This document shows positions 18,225 through 26,514 of a DNA stretch of 64,000 nt, piece after piece (position 1 is the stretch's first letter; the number at the start of each line of letters is the position of its first letter). The notes beneath the pieces are model-generated. The model saw nothing but the letters and a program-made list of their open reading frames with translations, did not search any database and had not been told where the DNA came from. A program made the translations under genes and the position numbers. Source of the DNA: Gemmatimonadota bacterium (GTDB taxonomy: Bacteria; Latescibacterota; UBA2968; UBA8231); the NCBI GenBank assembly GCA_018672475.1, contig JABHFS010000143.1, positions 30,866 to 94,865 of the forward strand, read 5' to 3'.

Positions 18225-18253
18225 AAGATAGGCCGCGAATGATCCTAAATCAA
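18225..18253 (-). promoter_or_regulatory. Candidate sigma70 promoter for galU
   Basis: On the minus strand TTGATT (18248-18253) and TATCTT (18225-18230) are 17 bases apart, each 4-5 of 6 matches to consensus. It sits 52 bases upstream of the galU GTG, back to back with a plus-strand candidate. Confidence 0.45.
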
Positions 18254-18264
18254 GCCCCGTGTCA

Positions 18265-18293
18265 TTGACACCCCTCCCTCCTCCTGCTACCAT
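18265..18293 (+). promoter_or_regulatory. Candidate sigma70 promoter for the HAD/PfkB triad
   Basis: TTGACA (18265-18270), 17 bases, then TACCAT (18288-18293). The -35 is a full consensus and the -10 is weak (4 of 6). The -35 is part of the small palindrome TGTCATTGACA at 18260-18270, which could be an operator. The ATG of the HAD gene is 52 bases downstream. Confidence 0.4.
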
Positions 18294-18344
18294 TCGCCTA
18301 TTTCCCCTATTCAAGACTACTCAATTTCACAAAGCGGAATATAT

Positions 18345-19193
18345 ATGTCTACGGCTTTCCCGATTCAGCATTTGGGCGCAAATATCGAAATTTACTCCGC
18401 CCCACCTGTTAGAGGCCTGATCCAACATGCCGTTTTTGATTTCGACGGCACCTTATCCCTGATTCGCGCCGGCTGGCAAGAAATAATGCTGAGCCTATGC
18501 GTCGAGGCCTTAGAAAAAACACCGACGGCCAAGGATTGCGCTACTTTGACCGATATCTGCCGTGACTTTATTCTCCAGCTTACCGGTCGTCAGACCATTT
18601 ACCAGATGATGCATCTAGCCGAGGAAGTCCGCAAACACGGCGGCACACCGTGCGACCCGCTGGATTACAAATGGCAGTATCTAAACCTTTTGCAGGGAAA
18701 AATCGCCCACCGACTTGAAGCCCTAGAACAGGGAGCTGAAAAAAATCCCTATAGAATTAGGGGATCAATCGCTCTGCTCGACGAGTTGACAAGACGTGGA
18801 ACGACCTGCTATCTAGCCAGCGGCACCGATGAGCCATTCGTAATAGCCGAGGCCAAACTATTGGGCGTAGACCATTATTTTTCAGAACGGATTTACGGCG
18901 CCCGGGATGACTACCAAGCCTTTTCCAAACAGATGCTGCTCGAACAAATTCGCAACGACCACGGTTTGCACGGGGCGGAACTCGCCGTCTTCGGCGACGG
19001 CTATGTCGAAATTGAAAGCGCGAGATCAGTCGACGGCATCGCGATCGGCATCGCCAGCCTCGAAAGTGGGGAACAGGGTTGGGACGAATGGAAAAAAGAG
19101 CGCCTGCGCACAGCCGGAGCGCAGATCATGGTCCCAGACTGGCAGGAATCCGCCCTACTGCTGTCTTTCCTTTTTGGAGAGACCGATGTCTGA
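18345..19193 (+). CDS. HAD-superfamily phosphatase
   Basis: 282 residues. Motif I, FDFDGTLSL, gives the nucleophile and acid/base Asp pair near residues 32-34. Motif II is ASGTD (around residue 151) and the acidic motif is FGDGYVEIE near the C-terminus, giving a complete phosphoglycolate-phosphatase-like HAD set. An alpha-helical cap lies between motifs I and II. The stop TGA at 19191-19193 overlaps the ATG of the next gene (19186) by 8 bases. With a PfkB kinase and an unassigned enzyme directly downstream it looks like part of a sugar or polyol phosphate pathway. The substrate is not known. Confidence 0.85.
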   Translation: MSTAFPIQHLGANIEIYSAPPVRGLIQHAVFDFDGTLSLIRAGWQEIMLSLCVEALEKTPTAKDCATLTDICRDFILQLTGRQTIYQMMHLAEEVRKHGGTPCDPLDYKWQYLNLLQGKIAHRLEALEQGAEKNPYRIRGSIALLDELTRRGTTCYLASGTDEPFVIAEAKLLGVDHYFSERIYGARDDYQAFSKQMLLEQIRNDHGLHGAELAVFGDGYVEIESARSVDGIAIGIASLESGEQGWDEWKKERLRTAGAQIMVPDWQESALLLSFLFGETDV

Positions 19194-20235
19194 ATTGACG
19201 CCGTCCCGCCTGCGCACTCTGCTCGCCGGCTATTCATCGTTGCGCGTCGGCGTGGTGGGCGATTTTTTCCTCGACGCCTATTTCGACTGCGACCCCGAAC
19301 TCGACGAAGCCTCGTTAGAAACGGGGCGTACCTGCTACCAGGTCGTTAGACACCGACGCCAAGCCGGTGCGGCCGGTACGGTCGCCGCGAATTTGCGAGC
19401 CCTGGGGGTCGGAACGGTCGAGGCCATCGGTTATTGTGGGGACGACGGAGAAGGCTACGAATTGCGGCGGGCCATGCATAAACTGGGCCTGGATACAGCC
19501 GGATTCATCACTGCCCCAGGCCGCTTCACCCCGACTTATGGCAAACCCTGCTATATCGACAACAGTAAACGCGACCGCCCCGTGCTGCAAGAATTGCAAC
19601 GCCTGGACACCAAAAACCGCCGCCCGACCCCCGTGAAATTGCAGAACGAAATCATCGCCCATATCCACGACCGCATCGCACACTGGGACGCTGTAGTACT
19701 GCTCGACCAGGTATCAGAGACCAATTGCGGCGTGCTCACCGGCCGTGTCCGCCGCGCCCTCGCCACCGCTCTCGTCGCCAGACCGCAATTCATTGCCCTC
19801 GCCGACTCGCGCGAACGTATCGGTCTCTTCAAAGGCGCGATGCTCAAACCCAACCAGCAGGAAGCGATGGCGGCCCTAAATTACCGTGGCCGCCCTTCGC
19901 TCAAAACAGCCAGAGACCACGCCAAGACCCTCAGTCTGCGCACCGGCCGTCCCGTATTCCTCACCCTCGGCGCCCAAGGCATGCTTGTCGCCGAGGGCAA
20001 CACGGTCGAGCGCATACCCGCAGTCGATGTCTCAGAGCCCATAGATATCGTCGGTGCGGGGGACGCCTGCTCAGCGGCGATTACTACGGCCCTGGCTGTC
20101 GGTGCACACGCAACCGAAGCTGCGACACTCGCCAGTTTGGCCGCCTCGATCACCATTCAACAACTCGGCACGACCGGAACAGCTTCACCGCGCCAAATTC
20201 ACCAACGCCTTCAGGAGGTTCGCCGTGGCCTATAA
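19186..20235 (+). CDS. PfkB-family carbohydrate kinase, HldE/RfaE-like
   Basis: 349 residues from the ATG at 19186, preceded by TTGGAGAGACC. A longer open frame upstream is only overlap with the HAD gene. The N-terminal VVGDFFLDAYFDC followed by E-x-x-x-S-L-E-T-G and the later A-G-A-A-G-T-V-A-A-N-L segment match ribokinase/PfkB enzymes of the RfaE (heptose-7-phosphate kinase) type. The C-terminal signature is DIVGAGDACSA, with the catalytic base Asp in G-A-G-D. No nucleotidyltransferase domain is fused, unlike full HldE. It phosphorylates a sugar or sugar phosphate in the cytoplasm. Overlap with both neighbours indicates a tightly coupled operon. Confidence 0.85.
   Translation: MSELTPSRLRTLLAGYSSLRVGVVGDFFLDAYFDCDPELDEASLETGRTCYQVVRHRRQAGAAGTVAANLRALGVGTVEAIGYCGDDGEGYELRRAMHKLGLDTAGFITAPGRFTPTYGKPCYIDNSKRDRPVLQELQRLDTKNRRPTPVKLQNEIIAHIHDRIAHWDAVVLLDQVSETNCGVLTGRVRRALATALVARPQFIALADSRERIGLFKGAMLKPNQQEAMAALNYRGRPSLKTARDHAKTLSLRTGRPVFLTLGAQGMLVAEGNTVERIPAVDVSEPIDIVGAGDACSAAITTALAVGAHATEAATLASLAASITIQQLGTTGTASPRQIHQRLQEVRRGL
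20213..20218 (+). promoter_or_regulatory. Shine-Dalgarno site fixing a GTG start
   Basis: A perfect AGGAGG lies 6 bases before the GTG at 20225, inside the end of the PfkB gene. It settles the start of the next gene, whose frame is open for another 57 codons upstream. Confidence 0.75.
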
Positions 20236-21349
20236 GCAACTTGATAACCGCCAGATCCACGTACAGCCCCTAGCAGTGCGCGCTAGCAAGCACGACCTCG
20301 GTGAAATTCGCGTCGACCCGGATGCCTCCCCACCCGATCCTGGCTCGATGGCCCCCGCCATCGCAGAAACGATAACCGCCATCCGCCGTGCACGCGAGCA
20401 GGGCGCGGCCGTGATGCTCGCCTACGGTGCCCACTTGGTCAAGAATGGGCTGGGACCGATCGTTGCCCGCTTGCTCGAAACCGGATGGATCACCCACCTG
20501 GCCACCAATGGGGCAGGCACCATCCACGATTGGGAATACGCCTACGGGGGCCGTTCGGAAGAAGATGTCCGTTCCCATGTCGCAGCGGGCTGCTTCGGCA
20601 CTTGGGATGAGACCGGCCGCTATATCCACCTGGCCGTTTCGGCTGGAGCCGTCACGGGGATGGGCTATGGTGAGGCCCTCGGTCATTTTATCGCCGAAGA
20701 CGGTTGCGCTTTGCCCGAGCGCGCCGCACTCACCGCCGCGCTATCTGCCTGGGCCCGGGAGCCGACCGACGATCCGCTGATGCCTGCCCGCGCCGAGCTG
20801 CTGCAAACCATGATCCGCAACGATCTGCCCGCAGGCTTTCATCGGGTCGTGCATCCGCACAAGGATTTCTCCCTCACCGCCGCAGCCTATCAAATGCGGG
20901 TGCCACTGACGGTCCACCCTGGTATCGGCTACGATATAATCTGTAACAACCCCGCAGCCAACGGCGCGGTATTGGGGCGCGGAGCAGACACCGATTATCG
21001 CACTTTCGCACATAGTGTCATGCAACTCGACGGCGGGGTATTTCTTTCGGTGGGTTCGGCGATCATGGCGCCGCAGGTCTTCGAAAAGGCGACCTCATTC
21101 GCCAATAACCTGCGCCGTCAACAGGGACTCGGCCCCATCCAGCCCTTTATTCTGGTTAACGATCTAGCCGCAATCGACTGGGATTGGCGCAAAGGCGAAC
21201 CGCCACAGGACAACCCGGCCTACTATCTACGCTTTTGCAAATCGTTCAGCCGCATGGGCGGAGAAATGGTCTACGCCGGAGGCGACAACAAGGTCTTGCT
21301 GACGAATCTATGGGCAGGCTTACGCGATGGGACCGCCTACGACCGGTAG
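20225..21349 (+). CDS. Unassigned conserved enzyme-like protein of the HAD/PfkB triad
   Basis: 374 residues from the GTG at 20225, which overlaps the PfkB gene by 11 bases. I do not recognise the family with confidence. The part around residues 55-110 (VMLAYGAHLVKNGLGPIVAR, then TGWITHLATNGAGTIHDWE) is reminiscent of the Rossmann-type fold of deoxyhypusine synthase and LOR/SDH proteins, which share an A-H-x-x-K-x-G / N-G-A-x-x-H-D pattern. Later motifs, GTWDETGRYIH, VHPGIGYDIICNNP and SVGSAIMAPQVFEKA, suggest an active site. No signal peptide is present. It probably acts on the product of the phosphatase and kinase. It converges on the acyl-CoA synthetase with a 13-base tail overlap. Confidence 0.7.
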   Translation: MAYKQLDNRQIHVQPLAVRASKHDLGEIRVDPDASPPDPGSMAPAIAETITAIRRAREQGAAVMLAYGAHLVKNGLGPIVARLLETGWITHLATNGAGTIHDWEYAYGGRSEEDVRSHVAAGCFGTWDETGRYIHLAVSAGAVTGMGYGEALGHFIAEDGCALPERAALTAALSAWAREPTDDPLMPARAELLQTMIRNDLPAGFHRVVHPHKDFSLTAAAYQMRVPLTVHPGIGYDIICNNPAANGAVLGRGADTDYRTFAHSVMQLDGGVFLSVGSAIMAPQVFEKATSFANNLRRQQGLGPIQPFILVNDLAAIDWDWRKGEPPQDNPAYYLRFCKSFSRMGGEMVYAGGDNKVLLTNLWAGLRDGTAYDR

Positions 21350-23181
21350 GTCTCTTCGACGAGCTCGCGATACCGCTCGACGATCACCTTTGGCACGACC
21401 TTCTTCAAGCCCTTGGTCAAGGTGCCGTCCTCCTCGCTCAATGACTCCGGCAACAGAACGACGCGCTGTGGGCGCTGGTAACCGGGCAACCCGGCCGCCG
21501 CCGCCTCGGCGAGCAGCCCCTGGCGAATCCGCTCAACCAACTCGGGATGCTGGCGCAGCGCCACCTCATCCTCTATCGGCAAGCCATCGATGCCGCTCTT
21601 TTTGGCCTCTTCCACGTCGACGGTTATCAACGGCAATGGATAGTCGCGCTGTTGGTCGCCGTAGACTAACACATGCTCGACCAAGGGTACTCTGGCAAAA
21701 ATGCGCTCCAATAGTTCGGGATTGACAAACTCGCCGTTGCGCAATTTAAACTGACGGCCGAGCCGCCCCTTAAACGTGAGAAAGCCCTCGACGTCGATGC
21801 TGAAGAGGTCCCCAGTTCTGTACCATATTTTGCCCTCTTGTTCGAACAATGCTTTTTGCGTCTGCTCTGGGTCGTTGAGATAACCGAGCATGACATTAGG
21901 CCCACTGGTCCACAACTCCCCAACCCGTTCCCCGCTGTCACGGTATACTCCACTCACCGGATCCCCATACCCCAACACAGCCCCATCTTCGGCGACAATT
22001 TTGACCTCCTGTAAAGGTCGTCCAACCGTGCCGCTCTTGCGGCCGCCAAGGTGATTCGCCGCAATCAGCGGCGCGCATTCGGTCGTGCCATAGCCCTCGT
22101 ACGTGGTGATATCGAGGACCTCGTGGAAAAAGTCCAACGCTTCCGGGTCGGCTTTGGCGGAGCCAACGATTAGAACTGTGAGATTCGGCCCAACCCGCAG
22201 GGCGAGTTGCGCGCGAATCTTGGCGATGATCGAATGGCCAACGGCGGCCAAAAAAAGCTTGTCTGCAAAACCCGCCTGGCCTCGTGCGGCCCTTTGTTTG
22301 GCCACGACCGATCGCTGTATCAAAACCCCCTTGAGCCCGCCGGCTTCAATCTCTTTGCGCACATTGCCGTAGACCTTGTCGAGGATCAGCGGCACCGTGA
22401 GAAAACCCTCGGGCTCCGAAAGGCGAATATCGCTGAGAACGCGGTCCGGCGACCGTGCCAGGTCGAGGATCCACCCCTTCGCCAAGGGATAGTAAATATT
22501 GAGAATGCCCATCGAATGATAGTCGGGTACGGATTTAAACATCCTCAAGGTTTTACGTGGGCTGAGCATGTCCCAGACCTCCTCGACATTGGCGACTATA
22601 TTGGCATGGGTCTGAATAACCCCCTTCGGCAACCCGGACGAGCCCGAGGTATAGAGAATCTTCGATTCATCCCCCGGCAAAACCTCGACTTCGGGCGGGG
22701 GCCCGTCTTCCGCAAGCAGTGCATCCCATGACAGCGCATCATCGGCGACGCCCTCAGTCAATACGATTCGCGGCGCCTGACGCAACCGTCCGCCAATCTG
22801 CCCGAGCTTCTCATACCCCTTGCGGTCGACAACCAGCATTTCAATGCCCGAATGCTCGATACTGTGGGTGAGCACCTCGTCTGGTGACTTAATGCATAGC
22901 GGCACAGCACTGATACCGATACAGTCAGCCGCTAGGAAAACCAATAGCGGTTCGCTACCGCCATCGGTGAGGATCCCGACCCGCTTGCCCTTTGACAAGC
23001 CTTGAGCCGCAAAACCTGTAGCCAGCCGATCGCGCAGCTGCTTAAGTTCGGCATAGCTCATAGACTCATAGCGCCATTGGCGTCCGTCTTCCGCCGGCCT
23101 CAAAATGCGAATTGCCGTCTGACTACTGTGTTTTATAAAGCTGGCCTCAAGCAGGCCTTTCAGCGTTTTTCTGGCATCCAT
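21337..23181 (-). CDS. AMP-binding long-chain fatty acid-CoA ligase family protein
   Basis: 614 residues. It activates a carboxylic acid as an acyl-adenylate and then a CoA thioester. Adenylation motifs are in order: LYTSGSSGLPKGVIQTH (A3, P-loop-like), YEGYGTTECAPL (A5), WYRTGDLFSIDVEGFLTFKGR (A7/A8), and a C-terminal Lys in LTKGLKK (A10). The layout, with a sequence length near 600 and the FKLRNGEFVNPE variant of the A8 region, fits FACL/FadD15-like long-chain enzymes more than acetyl-CoA synthetases. It is convergent with the HAD/PfkB triad rather than part of it, and has GAGAG before the ATG at 23181. Confidence 0.88.
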   Translation of the reverse strand: MDARKTLKGLLEASFIKHSSQTAIRILRPAEDGRQWRYESMSYAELKQLRDRLATGFAAQGLSKGKRVGILTDGGSEPLLVFLAADCIGISAVPLCIKSPDEVLTHSIEHSGIEMLVVDRKGYEKLGQIGGRLRQAPRIVLTEGVADDALSWDALLAEDGPPPEVEVLPGDESKILYTSGSSGLPKGVIQTHANIVANVEEVWDMLSPRKTLRMFKSVPDYHSMGILNIYYPLAKGWILDLARSPDRVLSDIRLSEPEGFLTVPLILDKVYGNVRKEIEAGGLKGVLIQRSVVAKQRAARGQAGFADKLFLAAVGHSIIAKIRAQLALRVGPNLTVLIVGSAKADPEALDFFHEVLDITTYEGYGTTECAPLIAANHLGGRKSGTVGRPLQEVKIVAEDGAVLGYGDPVSGVYRDSGERVGELWTSGPNVMLGYLNDPEQTQKALFEQEGKIWYRTGDLFSIDVEGFLTFKGRLGRQFKLRNGEFVNPELLERIFARVPLVEHVLVYGDQQRDYPLPLITVDVEEAKKSGIDGLPIEDEVALRQHPELVERIRQGLLAEAAAAGLPGYQRPQRVVLLPESLSEEDGTLTKGLKKVVPKVIVERYRELVEETYRS

Positions 23182-23546
23182 AATCTCTCAATATCGTGAA
23201 AAAACAACTATTTATTTATTTTTAATTTCTAAACGACATCCGCTCCCATCCCCTCTGCGTTTATGATACTAGGTTTATCCGCGAGCGGCAAGCGACCCAT
23301 CGCAACACCGGTGTCGTCAAGCTCGTGGGTAAGGGCGATCCAATATCCGAGTGAGTGGACATGGAGGTCGGACGAGGTGAAGACCATCTACGGCGAGCCC
23401 ATTTTTAGTCTGCCACAGAACGACGAAGATATGGTCATCCAGATGGGCCCTTACCAAGGCCCGAAACGCGGATAGCCATTGCGCGTTCCAATCACCCTCC
23501 GCATTTTCCCTACCGGCAACATTCCACAAAACCCACAGGCCATCCT
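23182..23546. other. Intergenic region without a supported gene
   Basis: 365 bases between two divergently transcribed genes. A 70-codon frame on the plus strand (23263-23475) and one on the minus strand (23317-23529) overlap each other. The plus frame has some protein-like composition (DEVKTIYGEPIFSLPQNDE), but no ribosome-binding site or recognised family, so it may be a gene remnant. No clear promoter was found. Confidence 0.5.
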
Positions 23547-25175
23547 ATGACAATCCGCTTGATCTATGCTCTTGCGTTGCTTTTTGCGCCCTGGACACCC
23601 TCTCAAGCCCAAGAATCCGTGCCTGCGCCAAGCTATTCAGGCAGCATGGGCAGCGTCACTGTCGGCCAGGAGCAATTCTATCGCTTGAGCTTCCGCCCCG
23701 ACATTCCCATCGGCCGCTGGGGTGTTGCTCTCGATGTCGAGCTCTTTATTGAAGCTAATGGCGATATCAGTGCCCGCGGTTGGGAATTCGGCTCGGCCAC
23801 AGAAACCTTCGACTCATTCTTGCGCAAAATCTATTATCTGCGCTACGGCCGTCCCGATGACGCAGTGTATTTCAAGGTCGGCGCTCTCGACCAAGTCACG
23901 CTCGGCTATGGCCTGATCATGGCCGACTACCGCAATACCCTGCAATACCCTGGCATCAAAAAAACCGGAGTACAGTTCCATTTTGACAACCTCGCCAACA
24001 CCGGCATAGGGCTTGAAGGTGTAATCAACAACTTCCAGGACTTCCAGGAAGGAGGCGCATTGCTCGGCGTTCGCGCTTTCGGCCGCCCCGGCGGCAAACT
24101 CGAACTGGGCCTGACCTACGTCACCGACCTCGACCAGTACAGCGGCCTGCGCGATGGTGACGGCGACGGCGTGCCCGACAAGGTCGACGCCTTCCCCGAC
24201 AACGCCGATCTCGCCCTCGACAACGACGGCGACGGCGTGCCCGACGAACTCGACAGCGACGACGACAACGACGGCATCATAGACGTCGATAACGACAGTG
24301 GCTACGACCCCGATATCTCCAAGGCGCTATTCGGGCTCAACGCCGACTTCGGCGACGATTTTCCGGTCGACCAAAGCGTCAACCGCCGCAAGCCCTTCAA
24401 CAAGGACCAGGTCGGCCGCGACGCTTTCTCTATTGGGGGGCTGGATATCAGTTACCCGCTAGCGGAAAGCAAGGTCCTCAACCTCAAGCTCTACGCTCAA
24501 TTCGCCATGCTACTCGACGACGAGGACGCGCTCTCCAACTTCGACGCGCAACAAGAGGGCGTCTTCCCCGGCAATCGCAAAGCCGAGGGCTTCGGCATCG
24601 CGGCCCCCGGCCTCTGGCTCGACATGGGGCCGCTCAACGGCCAACTCGAATTCCGCCATCTTCAAGACGACTTCGACGCGCGCTACTTCGACGAACTCTA
24701 CGAAATTGACCGTGCGCGTCTCGACGCGGCCTCCGGCAGGGCCCGCCCCAAAGACGCGCAACTGCTGCGCGGCGACGACCTCAACGGCGTTTTCGGGCGC
24801 ATAGGCGCGACCTTGGGGCAATACCTCTACACTTCGGCCTCCTACCAACATCTAACCGGCCAAAACGATCCTAAACAACAGCTCATCGGCTCGGTCGCGC
24901 TGTCGAAAAAGCTGCTCAAGCAAATCCCACGCCTGACCCGTGCCCGCGCCTATTACCACAAAAACAATATCGGGGCCCGCCTCAACAAAGCGGGCACAGG
25001 CGACGATGGTTTCTTCGAATCAACCGAGGATACCTTCTACGGCTACGACCTCGGCCTGGAAATGGCCGGCGGTGCGGCAGTGCTTTGGGACACCCGCTTT
25101 ATCTTCGAACGCGGTGCAGACCAACGCCTAGTGCGCCGCAAAATCATGAGCATTGAAACCGTATTCCACTTCTAA
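23547..25175 (+). CDS. Outer-membrane beta-barrel protein with thrombospondin type 3 calcium repeats
   Basis: 542 residues with a signal peptide (MTIRLIYALALLFAPWTPSQA). Amphipathic beta strands run through both halves, and the last residue is Phe in the strand MSIETVFHF, the usual signal for outer-membrane barrel insertion. Between the halves, residues about 202-252 hold three to four Asp-rich repeats (DGDGDGVPDKVDAFPDN, DNDGDGVPDELDSDDDNDG) of the thrombospondin type 3 kind, likely to bind calcium. In OmpA/OprF-type proteins such repeats link a barrel to another domain; here they seem to sit in an extracellular or periplasmic loop. Downstream are an enolase-superfamily enzyme and two M19 dipeptidases, so it could be a substrate porin. 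That is inference. Confidence 0.8.
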   Translation: MTIRLIYALALLFAPWTPSQAQESVPAPSYSGSMGSVTVGQEQFYRLSFRPDIPIGRWGVALDVELFIEANGDISARGWEFGSATETFDSFLRKIYYLRYGRPDDAVYFKVGALDQVTLGYGLIMADYRNTLQYPGIKKTGVQFHFDNLANTGIGLEGVINNFQDFQEGGALLGVRAFGRPGGKLELGLTYVTDLDQYSGLRDGDGDGVPDKVDAFPDNADLALDNDGDGVPDELDSDDDNDGIIDVDNDSGYDPDISKALFGLNADFGDDFPVDQSVNRRKPFNKDQVGRDAFSIGGLDISYPLAESKVLNLKLYAQFAMLLDDEDALSNFDAQQEGVFPGNRKAEGFGIAAPGLWLDMGPLNGQLEFRHLQDDFDARYFDELYEIDRARLDAASGRARPKDAQLLRGDDLNGVFGRIGATLGQYLYTSASYQHLTGQNDPKQQLIGSVALSKKLLKQIPRLTRARAYYHKNNIGARLNKAGTGDDGFFESTEDTFYGYDLGLEMAGGAAVLWDTRFIFERGADQRLVRRKIMSIETVFHF

Positions 25176-25179
25176 GGCT

Positions 25180-26292
25180 ATGCAAATAACTAAAGTATCC
25201 GCCCATTACCTGCGGCTGCCCGAAGTCACCGACCGCTGTGACGGCACCCAGGACACCTGCCTAATAAAAATCGAGACCGATGCCGGCATCACCGGCTGGG
25301 GCGAAGTCGATTCGGCTCCGACCGTGGTCAAAGCCGTGGTCGAAGCCCCGCTCTCTCACCAGATCAGCAATGGCCTGGCCAATGCGCTCGATGGACAGGA
25401 TCCCCTGGCCATCAACGTCTGCATGGACCGCATGCTGGCAACGGCCAACTACTACGGCCGCGTCGGCGTCGGCACGCATGCGATGGCCGGTATCAACTTG
25501 GCACTGTGGGATATCGCCGGCAAGGCCCGCGACTGCCCGGTCTACGAATTATTGGGCGGCCCCTACAAAACCAAGTTCCGCGCCTATTGCTCGATCCTCT
25601 TCGGCGACACCCCGAAAGAGACCGGCGAATTGGCTCGCCGCTTCGCCGACAAAGGTTTCACCGCGATCAAATTCGGCTGGGGGCCGATGGGCCAGAGCGA
25701 AGAAAATGACATCGCACTAGTACGCGAAGCTCGTAAGGGCGCCGGCCCCGACATAGACATCCTAGTCGACGCCGGCCAAGTCTGGGACTGGAAGACTGGC
25801 CTCAAACGCGCCGAACAGTTTTCCGAGCAGGGCATCTTCTGGCTCGAGGAGCCGCTGCACCCCGAGGACATCGTAGGCTACGCCCGCCTCTGTGAAGCAA
25901 GCCCGGTGCCCATCGCCACTGGCGAAGCCGAATCGCGCTACAGCGACTTCGAGCGCCTATTGGTAGACGGCCTGATCGACTGGGTACAACCCGACCCGGG
26001 CCGCTGCGGCATATCAACCATGGTTGAAGTCGGCCGCCTGGCCCACCGCTTACACCGCAAAGTCGTCAACCACTCCTTCAAAAGCGGCATCACCATCGCC
26101 GCCTCATTGCACGGCCTAGCCGCGGTGCCGCACGCCGACATCTTCGAGTTCTGTATGGCCGACTCGCCCTTGCGCCACGACCTGACGCACGAGAAATTTG
26201 AGGTCGTCGACGGTTTTGTGCACGTGCCGAGCGGACCGGGCTTGGGTGTAACGATCAATGAAGAGGTGGTGGCGAAGTATCTGGTGGCTTAG
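25180..26292 (+). CDS. Mandelate racemase/muconate lactonizing family enzyme
   Basis: 370 residues from the ATG at 25180, 4 bases after the barrel gene; a TTG nine codons upstream is in frame but less likely. The enolase-superfamily metal ligands are visible: DAG (VDAGQVWDW), EEP (WLEEPLHPED) and GE (ATGEAESRY). The C-terminal NHSFKSGI supplies the His of the mandelate racemase subgroup, paired with an Asp in QPDPGRCG. The segment AIKFGWGP keeps one Lys and resembles acid-sugar dehydratases and cycloisomerases. It may therefore abstract the alpha proton of a sugar acid. The next two genes are dipeptidases, which leaves the pathway ambiguous. Confidence 0.88.
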   Translation: MQITKVSAHYLRLPEVTDRCDGTQDTCLIKIETDAGITGWGEVDSAPTVVKAVVEAPLSHQISNGLANALDGQDPLAINVCMDRMLATANYYGRVGVGTHAMAGINLALWDIAGKARDCPVYELLGGPYKTKFRAYCSILFGDTPKETGELARRFADKGFTAIKFGWGPMGQSEENDIALVREARKGAGPDIDILVDAGQVWDWKTGLKRAEQFSEQGIFWLEEPLHPEDIVGYARLCEASPVPIATGEAESRYSDFERLLVDGLIDWVQPDPGRCGISTMVEVGRLAHRLHRKVVNHSFKSGITIAASLHGLAAVPHADIFEFCMADSPLRHDLTHEKFEVVDGFVHVPSGPGLGVTINEEVVAKYLVA

Positions 26293-26350
26293 CTTAGCTT
26301 GGCTTTTCTTTTACTTTTTTAAATATTGTAGCATTAGCCGTGCCATTGCC

Positions 26351-26481
26351 GGGCCACCGGGTAGGCCCAGCGAGCGGATTGCGGTCTCCGATTTTACAAA
26401 AAGTAAAACATAGCGCTTCATGCACCTCGGAGTGGCGCAGAAGCGCCACAAGAATGAGCGAGCGGGCCTACCCGGTGGCCC
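26351..26481. repeat. 131-bp element with 18-bp terminal inverted repeats (MITE/REP-like)
   Basis: Perfect 18-bp arms, GGGCCACCGGGTAGGCCC (26351-26368) and its reverse complement (26464-26481), enclose 95 bases with two further hairpins: TTTTAC/GTAAAA (26392-26408) and GTGGCGC-AGAA-GCGCCAC (26432-26449). The words AGCGAGCGG occur next to both arms in direct orientation. It fills most of the gap between the MR-type enzyme and the first dipeptidase. A minus-strand open frame through it (26311-26526) is probably not a gene. No second copy is apparent in this window. A non-autonomous mobile element or a REP-type structured spacer are both possible. Confidence 0.6.
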
Positions 26482-26514
26482 AACGCCAGCACCCACCACC
26501 AGGCCTTCACACCC

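Noticed and set aside
20054..20224. Longer N-terminus for the third gene of the triad
   Set aside because: The extra 57 codons overlap the PfkB gene, are rich in Arg/Pro as expected of an out-of-frame shadow, and the perfect AGGAGG points to the GTG at 20225.
23263..23475. 70-codon plus-strand frame before the barrel gene
   Set aside because: The composition is protein-like in part, but there is no start signal, no family match and an overlapping frame on the other strand; at most a gene remnant.
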